From: Brassica napus
Taxonomy: Eukaryota; Streptophyta; Magnoliopsida; Brassicales; Brassicaceae
Assembly (NCBI RefSeq): GCF_020379485.1
Contig: NC_063448.1
Coordinates: 9,757,726 to 9,821,725 of the forward strand
DNA: 64,000 nt
Direction: 5' to 3'
Part shown: one piece after another, positions 33,305-45,670 of the stretch
How positions within the stretch are numbered: position 1 is the stretch's first letter
How the letters are laid out: every line of letters begins with the position of its first letter
Notes under the pieces: model-generated
Told to the model about the DNA's origin: nothing
What the model saw: the letters and a program-made list of their open reading frames with translations, nothing else
Database searches by the model: none
Position numbers and translations under genes: made by a program

Positions 33305-34185
33305 AGAGACCAAAAAAAAAAAAAGATGGCTGATCAAATGGCTGTAGGCATTCACCTGGGGAAGAAAGAAGATGTAAGTCCCATCATCACCTGAGTTTAT
33401 GCAAGCATTCTTACTCTTGATAATTGTTTGGCTTTAGGAGTAGAGGTATTCTAGGAGTGCTTAATAGATATAAATCAGCAGAGGTTTCCACTATTTTAAG
33501 GATCTAACTACAGATTTATCATGGGAATGTGCAATTAATTTCGTTTCAGCTCAACAAGAGCACTAGATGATAAGATTCTGGTACTGTTAAAACTTTAATT
33601 ATTATGTATAAATCTTCTTTTACATGGTGTTCTAATCAGTGTATTTCAATTAGTGATGAACTTGATAAAGTAGTTACTTAACGTGTATGTGATGTTCCTA
33701 GCTAACGAGTTGCGATAAATATGGTATTGCATACCCATCATTTAAAGAAAAAAGGTTAGTACAGCTTAAACGAATTAATATATTCCTTGTAAAGAAAATA
33801 GTTATGCACCCATTAAAGCTGTAGACTATAGTTTACCAAACAAAATGTTGTTCCACTCTGATGAACGTCAGAAGAATTTCCTAAAAATAGTCAAATGATG
33901 ACACAACTGTAAATTATTTCTAGTATTATGCAAAGTTGATTGCATAAATTTCAGTATTCCCAACATATGACATAAGAATATTCCCAGTGAGGAGTGAGTC
34001 GGTAAAATCCCAAAGAAAAAGTTCAATTTTGTCAATACACACGAAACTGATAAACCCCACCAGACCGGAGAAAGTGGATAAAGTCGCCGGTTTTGTATAC
34101 CATTTGGTTGATTTAAAACTCTCCGAACCAATGACGGTAGAGATGAGTTTGGTTTCAGGCATCTCACTCTCTCACTACCTCGAAA

Positions 34186-34225
<40 letters not shown>

Positions 34226-34804
34226 AGGTGCAGTAATGGAGAAAGAAGCAAGAGAATTTAAAACCCTTAAACCTCTCTCTCTTCGCCTCCTGTCAAACGC
34301 CATTAAAACCCCCTCCCCCATCAGTATCAGTTACGCGATTTCTCTAGAGAGACAGGTAAGGAGAGAGAGGGAAAAAGGAGAGATTTTGGAATCTGTAATG
34401 AATGTAAAAGGAGCAAAATGTGGAAGAGAAGAAAAGAAAGCACTAATGGCGGCAAGATACAAGTACTCTCTCTCTCTCTCTCTCTAAGTGGTTCTGTAGA
34501 AAGACAAGAGACATAATTACGGCTATCAGATTCTCTTCCGTTTCTTTTCTTTTTCTTCTCTTTATATCCTCCTCACTCTCAAACACACAAACAATTATGC
34601 TCTTAAAAAAATCTCTCTTTTTTTCTTCCTTTGGGTAGTTCAAAGTTTGTAACTTTCTTTTTCCCCTGTTTTTCTCTCTCTCTCTGGGTTGTGTGATGGT
34701 CCACAGTTAGCAAGTTTTACTTTGTTTGGTTTAAAGAGAGTTGAGGAACAAAAGGCTTTTGTTACTGTTTCTTTGTCTAGTAGACCTTTATACTGTGAAT
34801 CAAG
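33305..34804. other. MAIN-HDG12 intergenic region
   Basis: No gene seen. The right part holds CT/GA microsatellites (34193-34221, 34466-34486 and about 34674-34686), common in plant promoters and leaders. The pyrimidine-rich stretch near 34540-34690 probably belongs to the HDG12 leader. Confidence 0.55.
34193..34221. repeat. (GA)n microsatellite
   Basis: Perfect GA dinucleotide run of about 14 units, 580 bp upstream of the HDG12 start. GA tracts can bind BBR/BPC factors; function here is inference. Confidence 0.85.
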
Positions 34805-37599
34805 ATGGAGTTTCTTGGGGACAGCTCTGAAACGGACAAGAAGAAGATGAAGAAACGATTCCACCGCCACACACCTCACCAGATCCATCGCCTTGAATCG
34901 TATGTATTATTATCCCTTTTATTCTTCTCTTTGTTTTCTCTCTCTGTTCTCTGATGATTTTGTTTGTAGGAGTTTCAATGAGTGTCAACATCCAGATGAG
35001 AAACAGAGGTTGCAACTTAGCAAAGAGTTGGGTTTATCTCCAAGACAGATCAAGTTTTGGTTTCAGAACAGAAGAACTCAAAAGAAGGTTTTCTACTTGC
35101 TTACTTTCACTCCTTGTTATTGTCTCCTTCCCCTCCATAAACGTCGTTTCTTTTTAAAGGCACAACACGAGAGAGCTGATAACTGTGCACTCAAGGAAGA
35201 GAATGATAGGATTCGTTGCGAGAACATTGCTATTAGAGAAGCTATCAAACAAGCCATTTGCCTCAACTGTGGTGACGCTCCTCTTCATGAAGACTCTTAC
35301 TTTGATGAACAGAAGCTTCGAATCGAAAATGCACACCTTAGAGAAGAGGTTCTAGCTTTTTCTTTCTCTTTCTTAAACCTTCTTCATGCACTGTTGTTTG
35401 ACTTTAGAGCTTAAACTTTTTATGTTTCCTTTTTGGCAGCTCGAAAAGGTTTCAAGCGTTGCAGCTCAATTCATGGGGAGACCATTCTCTCATCTCCCAC
35501 CACTACTAAACCCGATGCACGTTTCGCCATTAGAGTTATTCCACAGTGGTCCTTCCCTTGATTTTGATCTTCTTCCAGGAAGTAGTAGCTCTTCAATGCC
35601 TGTTCCTCCTACTTTACCATCTCAACCGAACTTGGTTTTATCAGACATGGATAAGTCTCTCATGACCAACATTGCTGTGACCGCTATGGAAGAGTTGCTT
35701 ATGCTTACACAAACAAACGAGCCTCTCTGGATCAAAGCCAATGGATGCAGAGACGTTCTCAATCTCGATAGCGATGAGAATATGTTCCCAAGATCAAGTG
35801 GTCGTGGAGGAAAGAACCACAACCTTCGAAAAGAAGCAACTAGATCTTCTGGCGTTGTGTTCACTAATGCTGTGACACTTGTGGATATGCTCATGGACTC
35901 TGTTAGTAACTAAACTCAAAAACTTTGGTTTCTTGTTTTTTTTTTCTCATGTGGGGGTTTCATTAACTTGCAGGTCAAATCTTCAGAGCTTTTCTCTTCA
36001 ATCATTGCCTCATCTAAAACTCTTGCAGTGATTTCATCTGGATTGCGTGGAAACCACGGAGATGCATTGCATTTGGTAATAAGAAAAACACATTGTTGAA
36101 AATGATATCTTTGTTTGTGTAAACCTTTTAACCAACTTTGCTTTTGGCTTGTGCTAGATGCTTGAAGAGCTTCAAGTGCTTTCTCCACTGGTACCAACGC
36201 GTGAGTTCAGTGTGCTAAGATATTGTCAGCAAGTCGAACATGGAACTTGGGCTATTGTGAATGTCTCATATGAGCTTCCTCAGTTTATAACTCATGCTCG
36301 GTCATATCGATTTCCTTCTGGTTGCTTGATTCAAGACTTGTCCAATGGCTATTCCAAGGTTTGTGTGTAGCTGTTCTGTTTTGTTTCATTTTAATAGAAT
36401 CTATGATCATTTGATTGCATCTTTGAATGTATAACAACAGGTTACTTGGGTTGAACATGTTGAAGTCGAGGAGCAAGAACCGATTCATGAGATGTTTAAA
36501 GATAATGTCCGTGAAGGAATAGCTTTTGGAGCTGAACGTTGGATCGCTACTCTCCAAAGAATGTGTGAGAGATTCACGGCTCTACTTGAACCAGCAACAT
36601 CATCACGTGATCTCAAAGGAGGTGAACTGAAACATTTAAATCTTAATTTATCAGCTTAATATCCTTCAAGTAACACATTTGAAAACCTTTCAGTGATTCC
36701 ATCGCCTGAAGGGAAGCAAAGTATAATGAGACTTGCTCAAAGAATGGTAAGCAACTTTTGCTTGAGCGTTGGCACATCTAACAACACTCGGACACCTGTT
36801 GTTTCGGGATTGGATGCATTTGGAATCCGTGTGACTTCGTATAAGAGTCAGCACGAACCAAATGGAATGGTTCTATGTGCAGCCACCAGTTTCTGGCTCC
36901 CAGTTTCTCCACAAAACGTCTTTAATTACCTCAAAGATGAAAGAACTCGACCTCAGGTACTACTACATGCACTAAAGATCATTTCGTGTAACATTTTTTA
37001 GTTTTTTTCTTCTAATGTTCTATTGTTTTGGTATTATAGTGGGACGTTCTTTTGAATGGAAACTCGGTTCAAGAAGTTGCTCATATCGCAAACGGATCAC
37101 ACCCTGGAAACTGCATTTCGGTTCTGCGTGTACGCTACCTACCTTATACATATCATTTAGTTCATGATTCTACTGATTGATAATAATTTGGTATATACTT
37201 TTTGTTCAAAAGGGCTTCAATGCATCATCATCACAAAACAACATGCTGATTCTACAAGAAAGCTGCGTAGACTCATCAGGCTCGCTTGTTGTCTACACTC
37301 CAGTGGATCTCTCAGCACTGAACATGGCAATGACTGGTCAAGACACTTCTTATATTCCTATTTTACCCTCGGGTTTTGCTGTTTTACCCGAGGGAGGCAG
37401 GAATAATCAAAACGCAGAGATTAAAGCTGAAGGAGGAGGAGGAGGAGGGGGTTCATTGATAACGGTTGGGTTTCAGATAATGGTGAGTAGTTTGCAGTCA
37501 GGGAAATTGAATATGGAGTCAATGGAAACAGTTAATAACCTCATCAGTACTACTGTCCACCAAATTAAAACCACCTTGAATTCTCCTTCAGCTGCTTAA
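34805..37599 (+). CDS. HDG12: HD-ZIP class IV homeodomain transcription factor HDG12
   Basis: Ten exons (34805-34899, 34970-35087, 35160-35348, 35440-35901, 35974-36075, 36158-36358, 36441-36621, 36694-36956, 37040-37129, 37213-37599) join to 695 residues. The homeodomain lies at about residues 17-75 ([20 protein letters not shown], helix 3 [13 protein letters not shown]). A leucine-zipper-loop-zipper coiled coil with CXXC (CLNCGD) follows. A START domain spans about residues 190-430, then the conserved HD-START-associated C-terminal region. The protein start [11 protein letters not shown] matches Arabidopsis HDG12. HD-ZIP IV factors act in the epidermis on L1-box promoters; HDG12 acts with HDG11 on trichome and cuticle traits. 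START ligand binding is a family property only. All splice sites are GT-AG. Confidence 0.95.
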
Positions 37600-38209
37600 T
37601 TGAGGACGCCATTAATAGCTCATTTTCCCATCTGATTTCTGAGAAGGGTCTTCAATGATGATCACAGAAGTGAAGTTAATAAGTAGTACTACTTATTTTG
37701 CCTTTAATTCCAGCAAAGTTTGTAAGAAGTCATTACTCTTCTGGGTATTTGTCTCCTCTCTTCACTCTCTTGTTGAGTTTTTTTTTTGTTGGGGGGTTTT
37801 TGTTTTCCTGAAGTTTTTGTGTGTCTGAAATGGGAATATCTAGTGGGAAGTAGGAGTCAAGAACGCACCATGCTCTAGTTGTATGGTTCGGGCATTGACT
37901 TCAGTTTGTTTTCTTTTGTCTAGTTACAGTTGTTAAGTTACTTTGGTCATGGCTAAATTTCGTCCATATGTTGTTATCTATCTATCACCATTAATCTATT
38001 TCTTACTACTTATTCATGATATGAAGATGTTATTGTTAGATCCGGCAATGTAACTGAATATAATAACAATTACGTCTCTGAAACTTAGAAACACAATAAA
38101 TGTATCAACCAGAGTTACAAAACAGAGAAAAAAAAAACTATCAACATTAGCAAAATTACTTCAAAAACGTATTTGACAAAATGATAACTCGAACTTTATA
38201 AAACCATAT
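37600..38209. other. HDG12 3-prime flank
   Basis: Contains the presumed 3-prime UTR and AT-rich spacer up to the hAT insertion. No gene seen. Confidence 0.5.
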
Positions 38210-41200
38210 ATTTACACTAGGCCTGGACATTAAAACCGGTTCCGAAGAACCGAACCGAAACCGAGCCGAAAAAACCGGTTCGGTCCGGTTTTGGGTATGA
38301 GAAATAAACCGAATGGAGCCATTTCTCTGGTACTCACGGGTAGCGGATCGGTTCGGATTTAAACCGGGATCCAATTGAGTACCCGACATTTACCTCGTGA
38401 ATAGTATTCATCTTCATTACTCAACAAGGGGTGCCGGGTTCAGCCGATGGAGAAGAACGAAGAGTCTCTACTTTACTCTTTGTAGCCGTTTCTCCTCAGA
38501 TCGAAGAGTCTCTCCGCATGCTCGTCTCGAGGGTCGATCTTGAGTCCCTATAAATATGGACACTGAAGATTGCATGAGTTCATACTCTTATCAATCGAAA
38601 ACCTTCTCAAAGGTAAAATAAACCCTAATTGATTGCTCAATCGATTGTTCATTACCAAAGTTCTTATTTTCATTTGATTGCTAACAAATGGATTGTGTTT
38701 TTTCTGACAGATGGATTCTTCAGCATCGGTTAATCCAAAGAACAATGGCAAAGACAAAGTCTCTGATCATGAAGAAACAGAGGACGAGCTCATCACTCCT
38801 GACAACAGAGGAAAGAGGAAGACTTTTGCGAGTTCAAGTGGAGCTGCTTCTCAGCCAACAAAGGACACTAAGGTTTTAACCCCAAGGTCTTATGTCTGGG
38901 AGCATTACACTCGGACTCAAGAAAACCGTGACAGATGCGTTTGTCACCACTGCAAGAAGAGTTTTGCTTGTGCTTCAAAGTCTGGTACTTCGAACCTGGG
39001 AAAGCATCTGACAACCTGTAAGCGGTATCTGGCATGGGAAGCAGCACGAAAGAAGAATCAGACAGAACTTACCGACAATGGAGCTGTGAGGGATACAAAA
39101 GTTTCTGAAGCTCAAGTCAGAGAGGCAACAAATGAGATGCTCGTGATTGGGGAAATGCCACTTTCATTTGTTGAAAGTATGGCTTGGAAGCACTTCTGCA
39201 ACAAAATAATCGGTTTCAACCCACACTCTAGGAGGACCGCAACAAGGGACATCGTTGAACTGTATGTCAGAAGGAAAACGGCTTTGAAAGCTTGGTTCAA
39301 GGCTAATAAGCAACGAATCTCTCTTACAACTGACATATGGGTTGCTCAAATAACAGGTAATGTTTGAAACTCGTTTTTGAAACTTCGAGATTATTATTTT
39401 TTTCAATATGTGAGCTTCTTCAACTTTTCTAACTCGTTTTTGAAACTGTAGGTGCGAGTTATATGGTAATCACCCTTCACTTTGTGGATGCTTCCTGGCA
39501 GTTAAAGAAGTTGATCATCGGTTTCAAGCACATCACAGACCACAAAGGTCAGACAATTTCGACTATGCTTCTAGATTGTTTGGCTGAATGGGGCATAGAG
39601 AATATCTTCTGCATCACGGTTGATAATGCAACTGCAAACACCTCTGCGCTTAGGAAGTTTCAGAGTAGATTCTCTTTATTGTCAGATGAAGCGTTTGTTA
39701 TGAATGGAGAGTTTGTGCATATGAGATGCGCAGCACATATCATTAATTTGATTGTTAAAGATGGTTTGGCTGAAGTAGATAGTGATGTCGCTGCAATTCG
39801 TAATGCTGTTGGGTATGTTAGGTCTAGTACGTCTAGATTAAGGTCATTTGAGCTTCGGGTTGATTCGGGAAAGATGACTAGGGGTAGTTTGCCACTGGAT
39901 GTTAAAACTAGATGGAATTCTACTTACTTGATGTTGTCGAGAGCTCTTGAGTTCAGGTTAGCCTTTGACAAGATGGAGGCAGAGGACAGGCTTTACAACG
40001 ACTACTTCATGGAGTTTGATGGTGGAGCACAACGGGTTGGACCTCCTGCTATGGTTGACTGGCATGCGATTGAGCGGTTGGTAAGGTTTCTGATTATCTT
40101 CTACAACTCCACATTGGTAGTGTCTGCAAGCACTTCTCTGAACTCCTACAAGTGCTATGGCGAGATCGTTACAATCCAGAAGAATCTGATGGGGTTGAGT
40201 AATTCTGTTGACTCGGAATTGAAGACGAAGGCTGATGACATGCTCCTGAAGTTTGATAAGTATCGGGCTGGTATGAAGAACATCAACAAGATGTTGATTG
40301 TAGCAACGGTTTTTGATCCTAGGAAGAAGATGCAGTGTGCAAAAATGTGTTTTGAGAAACTCTATGGGAAAGATAGTGCAGAAGCTAAGGAGATGTTTCA
40401 GTCACTGATTGATGTATTGCGGTTCATGTTTAAGGAGTACAGTGCTCGGTATGCCAGAGGTGAAGCAGTTCAAGCGTCTCAAACCACTCCAGCTGCATCT
40501 TTTGGTAGCCAAGAAGCTTCATTCGATAGAGTCAATTTGATCAATAACGAGATGAAGTATGAAAGGATGGATTTCATGTATGAGGAGTTGGTTGGAGAAA
40601 TTGAAGATCGAGAATCTAAGGATGAGTTGGATACTTATCTAAGGGAGAGTGTAGTCAATCCGAGAATCATTGTAGGAGTTGAGTACGATGTTTTGTCTTG
40701 GTGGAAGTTCAATGCTCTGAAGTTCCCTGTTCTTGCAGAAATTGCAAGAGATGTACTTGCAATGCAAGTCTCTTCAGTTGCTTCGGAGAGTGCTTTTAGC
40801 ACGCCTGGTCGTATCATTGATTCATACAGGAGCTGTCTTACTCATTACATGGTTGAAGTGTTGATGTGCTCTGAGCAATGGCTTAAGGCAGACATTCGTT
40901 GTGGTGATGCAAGGCTGGTGACAATGGAACAAATTCTCAGTGACTTTGACTTTGAGTATGAAGACAAGCTTAAGAAAGGTACTTTTCTTCTCTAATCTTA
41001 TATGTTAAATTTTTTTAGCTGTTTGCTAATTATATTAATTTATGTCAGAGTATGATAATCTGAACTTGCAAGAAGACTAAGGAAGTGTGTGGTCTAGTCC
41101 CTGTGTTTGGTTCTTTGGTTTCAAGGTAAACTCAACTTATAGTTTCTGCTATGAACTTTGAAGTTGATCATTGCTTATTTAATTTGCTAACGCAAGTTTG

Positions 41201-41805
41201 TTTTCTTTGTTCAAGGATAATTTCGGAGTGTGGTGAAGTTTTTTCTGCTGAAGTTTGGTCGATGGTGAAGTTTTTTTTGATGAAGTTTGGATGGTGAAGG
41301 CTTTTGTTTTTTTTTATGTTCGGTCTGAGACAGTAGTTCTCTTTGTTTCTCTGTTTGTTTTGTGTCATGAACACATTTTCTCTGAATGTTGTTGTTATTA
41401 GTTTATGTTATCGGAAACAGAATGTTGTATTTTTTTCAACTAGTAATATCATTCTCGGCTATATATTACATGTTTGCTCTCTTCTTCCATTCTAACTCAT
41501 GTTAAACATTTTACAAGTTATTATAGTTACTTATGTAGTCATATAAGTTTGGATATTTGGATCAAAAACAAGGAAGTTTGGTTACTTTGGATCTTTTTAT
41601 CCGGATCCGATCCGGTTACAATGGACATCCGATATTTTTCGGACTTTTTTTTTCATATCCATACCCACCCGGAACCGAGTGGATCCGACTCGAACCCGAC
41701 CCGAATTTTTAGAATATCCGAATGGGACAATTTTTCAAAATCCGATACCCGAAAGATCCGACCCGAACCCGAAAAGGTATCCGAATGCCCAGGGCTAATT
41801 TACAC
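38210..41805 (+). mobile_element. Complete hAT transposon with 8-bp target duplication
   Basis: ATTTACAC flanks the element on both sides (38210-38217 and 41798-41805). The 14-bp ends TAGGCCTGGACATT and, inverted, TAGCCCTGGGCATT match at 12 positions. Subterminal zones carry many short CCGAACC/CCGGTTCGG motifs on the left (38235-38375) and CCGACCCGAACCC/GGATCCGA motifs on the right (41595-41785), the usual place for hAT transposase binding sites. The 3580-bp element carries one intact transposase gene. It sits between HDG12 and GER2, interrupting neither. Confidence 0.92.
38711..41080 (+). CDS. hAT-family transposase (BED zinc finger, RICESLEEPER-like), intact
   Basis: Exons 38711-39356, 39452-40978 and 41049-41080 give 734 residues. 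A BED zinc finger lies near the N-terminus (residues about 60-110: SYVWEHY, CHHCKKSF, H and C ligands in GKHLTTCKR). An RNase H-like hAT catalytic domain follows (SLTTDIWVA, CITVDNATAN, RCAAHIINLIVKDGL, KTRWNSTYLML). It ends with the hAT dimerisation region (DELDTYLRE, VLSWWKFNALKFPVLAEIAR, SSVASESAFST). The DUF4413 segment lies between. The ATG follows an apparent splice acceptor, TTCTGACAG, so a leader intron is likely. No stop or frameshift is seen and all family-diagnostic blocks are present, so the transposase could be functional or recently so. Confidence 0.92.
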
Positions 41806-42613
41806 ACCATGAAACGTTGTTCTTGCAATCACTGTGCTCAATGAATCACCTATTTATCACATTTTATGCTCAATCTATTTGAACTTGCACCATCATTTGG
41901 TCATGAACAACAACAACAGATCCTCTCCAACGCTGTAGAAACTTCTCTCATATCTGCCAGTTTATGTCCTCTTCAGACACCTCATTGACAGATTTGCCAG
42001 TGCAATTCCTGGTTCCTGCTTGCATTCATTTCTCTGTTATCCTTGTTTATTTATTTCTTACGCGCCAGCACGACAATTTGGTTTTAATCTTTTTTTTTGG
42101 TGTAATAATAATCAAGAAGTGACTCATGCTGATTTCGAACCTGGCATCTTCACGTTAAAAAAGGTTTTGATCAAATTTTTGTAGGGGCGAAGGCGAACCT
42201 CAATTTGGTCCGGTTTACAACCGTAACGACGGAAATTACTATTCTAGGCCCATGGGCCACAAAGTAATAATCTTGATGATAGGGCTCATCCGGTAAATAA
42301 AAAAAGAAGTGGCCGACAACAATTCAGATCGCCGGCGGAGTCTCAGATCCCCCACGTTACCATCCTCCGAGGATTGTAACTTTTCTACAAATCTACGCTT
42401 TTGTACGTTGACTTCGTAAACTCGTGGCTATATAAGTCAAAATCTCTTTCTCTAATATCTCTCGTCTCGTCTCCTTTGCTTCTACCTTTTATTCCGATCC
42501 AATAAAACTCAACAAGGATCCGGTACGTCATCCTTCAAATCTCATTCCCTTCGTAAGATGCTAGTGAAAATGATTGTGGAATTGATAATTTTCTCGTAAA
42601 TTTTGTTTCAGAA
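41806..42613. other. GER2 upstream region
   Basis: No other gene. GER2 has a likely leader intron (GGTACGTC donor at 42523, TTTCAG acceptor at 42611) ending three bases before its ATG. A GGGCCCATGGGCC-like stretch (TAGGCCCATGGGCC, about 42246-42259) carries two inverted TGGGCC site II motifs. Confidence 0.55.
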
Positions 42614-43576
42614 ATGAAACCAGGTTCGTTTATGTCGGAGAAATCCGCGAAGATCTTCGTCGCTGGACACAGAGGATTGGTCGGATCCGCCATTGTCCGA
42701 AAACTCCAAGAATCCGGTTTCACAAATCTCATCCTCCGAACACATTCCGAGCTCGATCTCACCAACCAAGCCGACGTCGAATCCTTCTTCTCCGCAGAGA
42801 AGCCTGCTTACGTCATCCTCGCCGCAGCCAAAGTCGGTGGGATCCACGCCAACAACACCTACCCAGCTGACTTCATCGCCGTCAATCTCCAAATCCAAAC
42901 CAACGTGATCCACTCCGCTTACACTAACGGCGTCAAGAAACTCCTCTTCCTCGGCTCCTCCTGCATCTACCCCAAGTTCGCTCCTCAGCCCATCCCCGAA
43001 TCAGCTCTCCTCACCGGCCCACTCGAGCCCACCAACGAGTGGTACGCCATCGCCAAGATCGCGGGGATCAAGATGTGCCAAGCGTACAGGATTCAGCATC
43101 AATGGGATGCTATCTCCGGTATGCCGACGAACCTCTACGGTCCGAACGATAATTTCCACCCTGAGAATTCTCATGTGCTGCCCGCTCTGATGAGGAGGTT
43201 CCACGAAGCTAAGGCCAGTAATGCTGAGGAAGTTGTGGTGTGGGGAAGTGGAAGCCCGTTGAGGGAGTTCTTGCACGTGGATGATTTGGCTGATGCTTGC
43301 GTTTTCTTGATGGAGAAGTACAGTGGGTTTGAGCATGTGAATGTGGGGAGTGGTGTGGAAGTGACGATCAAAGAGTTGGCTGAGTTGGTTAAAGAAGTTG
43401 TTGGGTTTGAAGGGAAGCTTGTTTGGGATTGTACTAAACCCGATGGGACGCCGAGGAAGCTGATGGATAGCTCCAAGCTCGCGTCTTTGGGTTGGACCCC
43501 GAAGGTTTCTATTAGAGATGGTTTGCGCCAGACTTATGATTGGTATTTGGAGAATATTGTGCAGAAGAAGCAGTAA
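42614..43576 (+). CDS. GER2: GDP-L-fucose synthase (GDP-4-keto-6-deoxymannose epimerase/reductase)
   Basis: Single-exon coding region of 320 residues. It is a short-chain dehydrogenase with the NADP-binding loop GHRGLVGS (residues 19-26), Ser in GSSCIYP (114-120) and the catalytic pair Tyr144/Lys148 in YAIAK. The Asn/His-rich [15 protein letters not shown] block typical of the family follows. It converts GDP-4-keto-6-deoxy-D-mannose to GDP-L-fucose with NADPH in the cytosol, supplying fucose for cell wall polymers and glycans. A second in-frame ATG at 42632 (MSEKSAK) aligns better with the Arabidopsis start; the first adds six residues. GER2 rather than GER1 is chosen from the neighbouring genes. 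Confidence 0.95.
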   Translation: MKPGSFMSEKSAKIFVAGHRGLVGSAIVRKLQESGFTNLILRTHSELDLTNQADVESFFSAEKPAYVILAAAKVGGIHANNTYPADFIAVNLQIQTNVIHSAYTNGVKKLLFLGSSCIYPKFAPQPIPESALLTGPLEPTNEWYAIAKIAGIKMCQAYRIQHQWDAISGMPTNLYGPNDNFHPENSHVLPALMRRFHEAKASNAEEVVVWGSGSPLREFLHVDDLADACVFLMEKYSGFEHVNVGSGVEVTIKELAELVKEVVGFEGKLVWDCTKPDGTPRKLMDSSKLASLGWTPKVSIRDGLRQTYDWYLENIVQKKQ

Positions 43577-44465
43577 CAAATTGAAAAACCTTTCAGGTGA
43601 TTGCGTTTTAATGTTTTATGATTATGCGTTTTGGCTCTACATCTCATTCTATCTAATGTAAACTTTTATATTCATGGATATCATCATATACCATGTTGAG
43701 ATTATCAATAAAAATCGAGTACCTTCTACTTTACTCAATTTTGGTCAGCAAACGCATCTGTTCACTGATAACACACAAACGTTCCAATGGTGTGTGCAAA
43801 ACGCAACGCTGTAAAACGCGGTAATCGATGATTGAACACTTGGTTAGCTTATTTCGATAACCAGCTTATTTTGGGCCTATGGGCCATAGATAATGATTGG
43901 GCCATTAACTTATTGAGCCTCGTTATACGATCCAACGGTAGAGATTGAGTCTTCTTCGTAGATCGTACGATATTAACCGTTGGATTAACAGAAGAGCTCT
44001 GCTCCGAATAGAATCTAGTTAAAGAGGCAAGAGAACCCTTCTTCTCTCCGCCGCCCGCTTCTCTCTCTCTGTCATTTTCTTCTTATCTCCTTGCACTCTT
44101 TGAAGAGAAACGAACCTTAATAATCAAATCTCAAGGTGAATCCACTTCTCTTCTGTTGTGTCTTATCATTTCTTCGTACAAGTTTTTGTCTGATTTTCAG
44201 TTTTGTCGGTAATTGGAATTTTGAAAGACGATGTTTATTGCTTTTCAACTTCTGTGTATGTTTGATTAAATTGAATGAGTCTACTTAATCCAATTCGATG
44301 CTAAGGTTAATCTCAATAGTTCAATTAGCTCTAATTCATACGCATCTGACTTTTAAAAGATTCACTTTTGTTCTCATTGATTATGTTTTTTTTAATATAA
44401 AATAAGGTTTTTGTGAATGTACTGAATGGTTTAATTAATGTTGGGTTTGTATGGTTCATACACAG
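43577..44465. other. GER2-BTF3 intergenic region and BTF3 leader
   Basis: GER2 3-prime flank, BTF3 promoter and a BTF3 leader intron from a TCAAG/GTGAAT donor at 44136 to an ACACAG acceptor at 44465. The intron ends exactly at the BTF3 ATG. No other gene seen. Confidence 0.6.
43872..43903 (+). promoter_or_regulatory. Three TGGGCC site II motifs upstream of BTF3
   Basis: TGGGCC at 43872-43877, 43880-43885 and 43898-43903, about 230-260 bp before the start of the leader intron. Site II motifs bind TCP factors and are enriched in promoters of translation-related plant genes, which fits BTF3. Confidence 0.6.
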
Positions 44466-45344
44466 ATGAATCGGGAGAAGTTGATGAAGATGGCTACCAC
44501 TGTCCGCACTGGCGGAAAGGGTACAGTAAGAAGGTAAAAGCTTGTCTCTTTTTGCCATTTTCAATCCTTAGTAGTGACTTTGGTTTCTTGTTATATGAAC
44601 CATTTGATCTCTCTCACTGCAGAAAGAAGAAGGCTGTGCACAAGACCAATACAACTGATGACAAGAAGCTTCAAAGCACCTTGAAGAGAATTGGAGTTAA
44701 CTCCATCCCAGCTATTGAAGAAGTTAACATCTTCAAGGATGATGTTGTTATTCAGTTCACCAACCCTAAGGGTAAGTTATTTTTACACTAGAAAAATTGT
44801 AAACCTTTTGCATGTTACTGATCATTGTGTGTTGTCTCTTTTTTGGATCAGTTCAAGCTTCAATTGCTGCAAACACATGGGTTGTTAGCGGTTCTCCTCA
44901 GACCAAAAGTATGCATCTTTTCATCTCTATTTTCATGTTTCTTTTTCATTCCATTTTTTTCTGATTAAATATTGAAAACTTGTTGCTGCTTTTCTATAGA
45001 ATTGGAAGATATCCTTCCTCAGATCCTCAGCCAACTCGGTATGTTCCACGTAGTTTTACTTGTTACATGCTCTTCCCCATCCCCTAAATCAAAGATCCTT
45101 AAATTTTGTTTTACTTTGATCTAATTCAGGACCAGACAACATGGACAATCTGAGGAAGCTAGCAGAGCAGTTGAAGAAGCAACCTCCTGGTGAAGGTAAT
45201 GCCTCAGCAACCATCCAAGAGGAGGATGACGATGATGTCCCAGATCTTGTTGCTGGTGAGACATTCGAAGCTGCTGCTGCTGAAGAGAAAGTAGCTGCTC
45301 CTGCTGCTGAAGAGAAAGTAGCTGCTCCTGCTGCTTCTTCCTAG
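44466..45344 (+). CDS. BTF3: Nascent polypeptide-associated complex beta subunit (BTF3)
   Basis: Exons 44466-44533, 44623-44771, 44852-44908, 45000-45038 and 45130-45344 give 175 residues. The basic N-terminus contains the ribosome-binding RRKKK-type motif (residues 22-26), then the NAC domain (about 35-100: [36 protein letters not shown]). The C-terminus is acidic ([10 protein letters not shown]) and ends in Ala/Glu repeats, two of which are an exact duplication of about 24 bp (AEEKVAAPA twice). NAC-beta pairs with NAC-alpha at the ribosome exit to shield new chains. Its N-terminal exon is short and starts right after the leader intron. Confidence 0.95.
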
Positions 45345-45670
45345 ACAAAAGAGCACTTGGGTTTCTACATCTCTTTATATATGTTTGTTCTCTCCATCCT
45401 TTTTCCTTGTAGTCTTTCCGACCAGATTCTTCTTTCCCAGATAATGATTTTAAGGTTTTTTATCTAATTGATTATATCATCTGGTTCTCGTGTCTCCCTT
45501 TGTTACCTTGATGTGACACATTTGTCTCTTTTCTTACATATCTAGTACACCTGTATTGTTTGAGTTTCTTCTCAAACTTTCCAGACATTTCTCTGTTCTC
45601 CCTTCAAATACTTTCTCAGAGAGATGCTTTGTCTTCATCACATTTTAATCATTCTGAGATTACGTAAACT

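Noticed and set aside
43001..43579. Long minus-strand open frame (192 codons) opposite GER2
   Set aside because: Antisense shadow of a GC-rich, strongly conserved coding exon; no homology or start context of its own.
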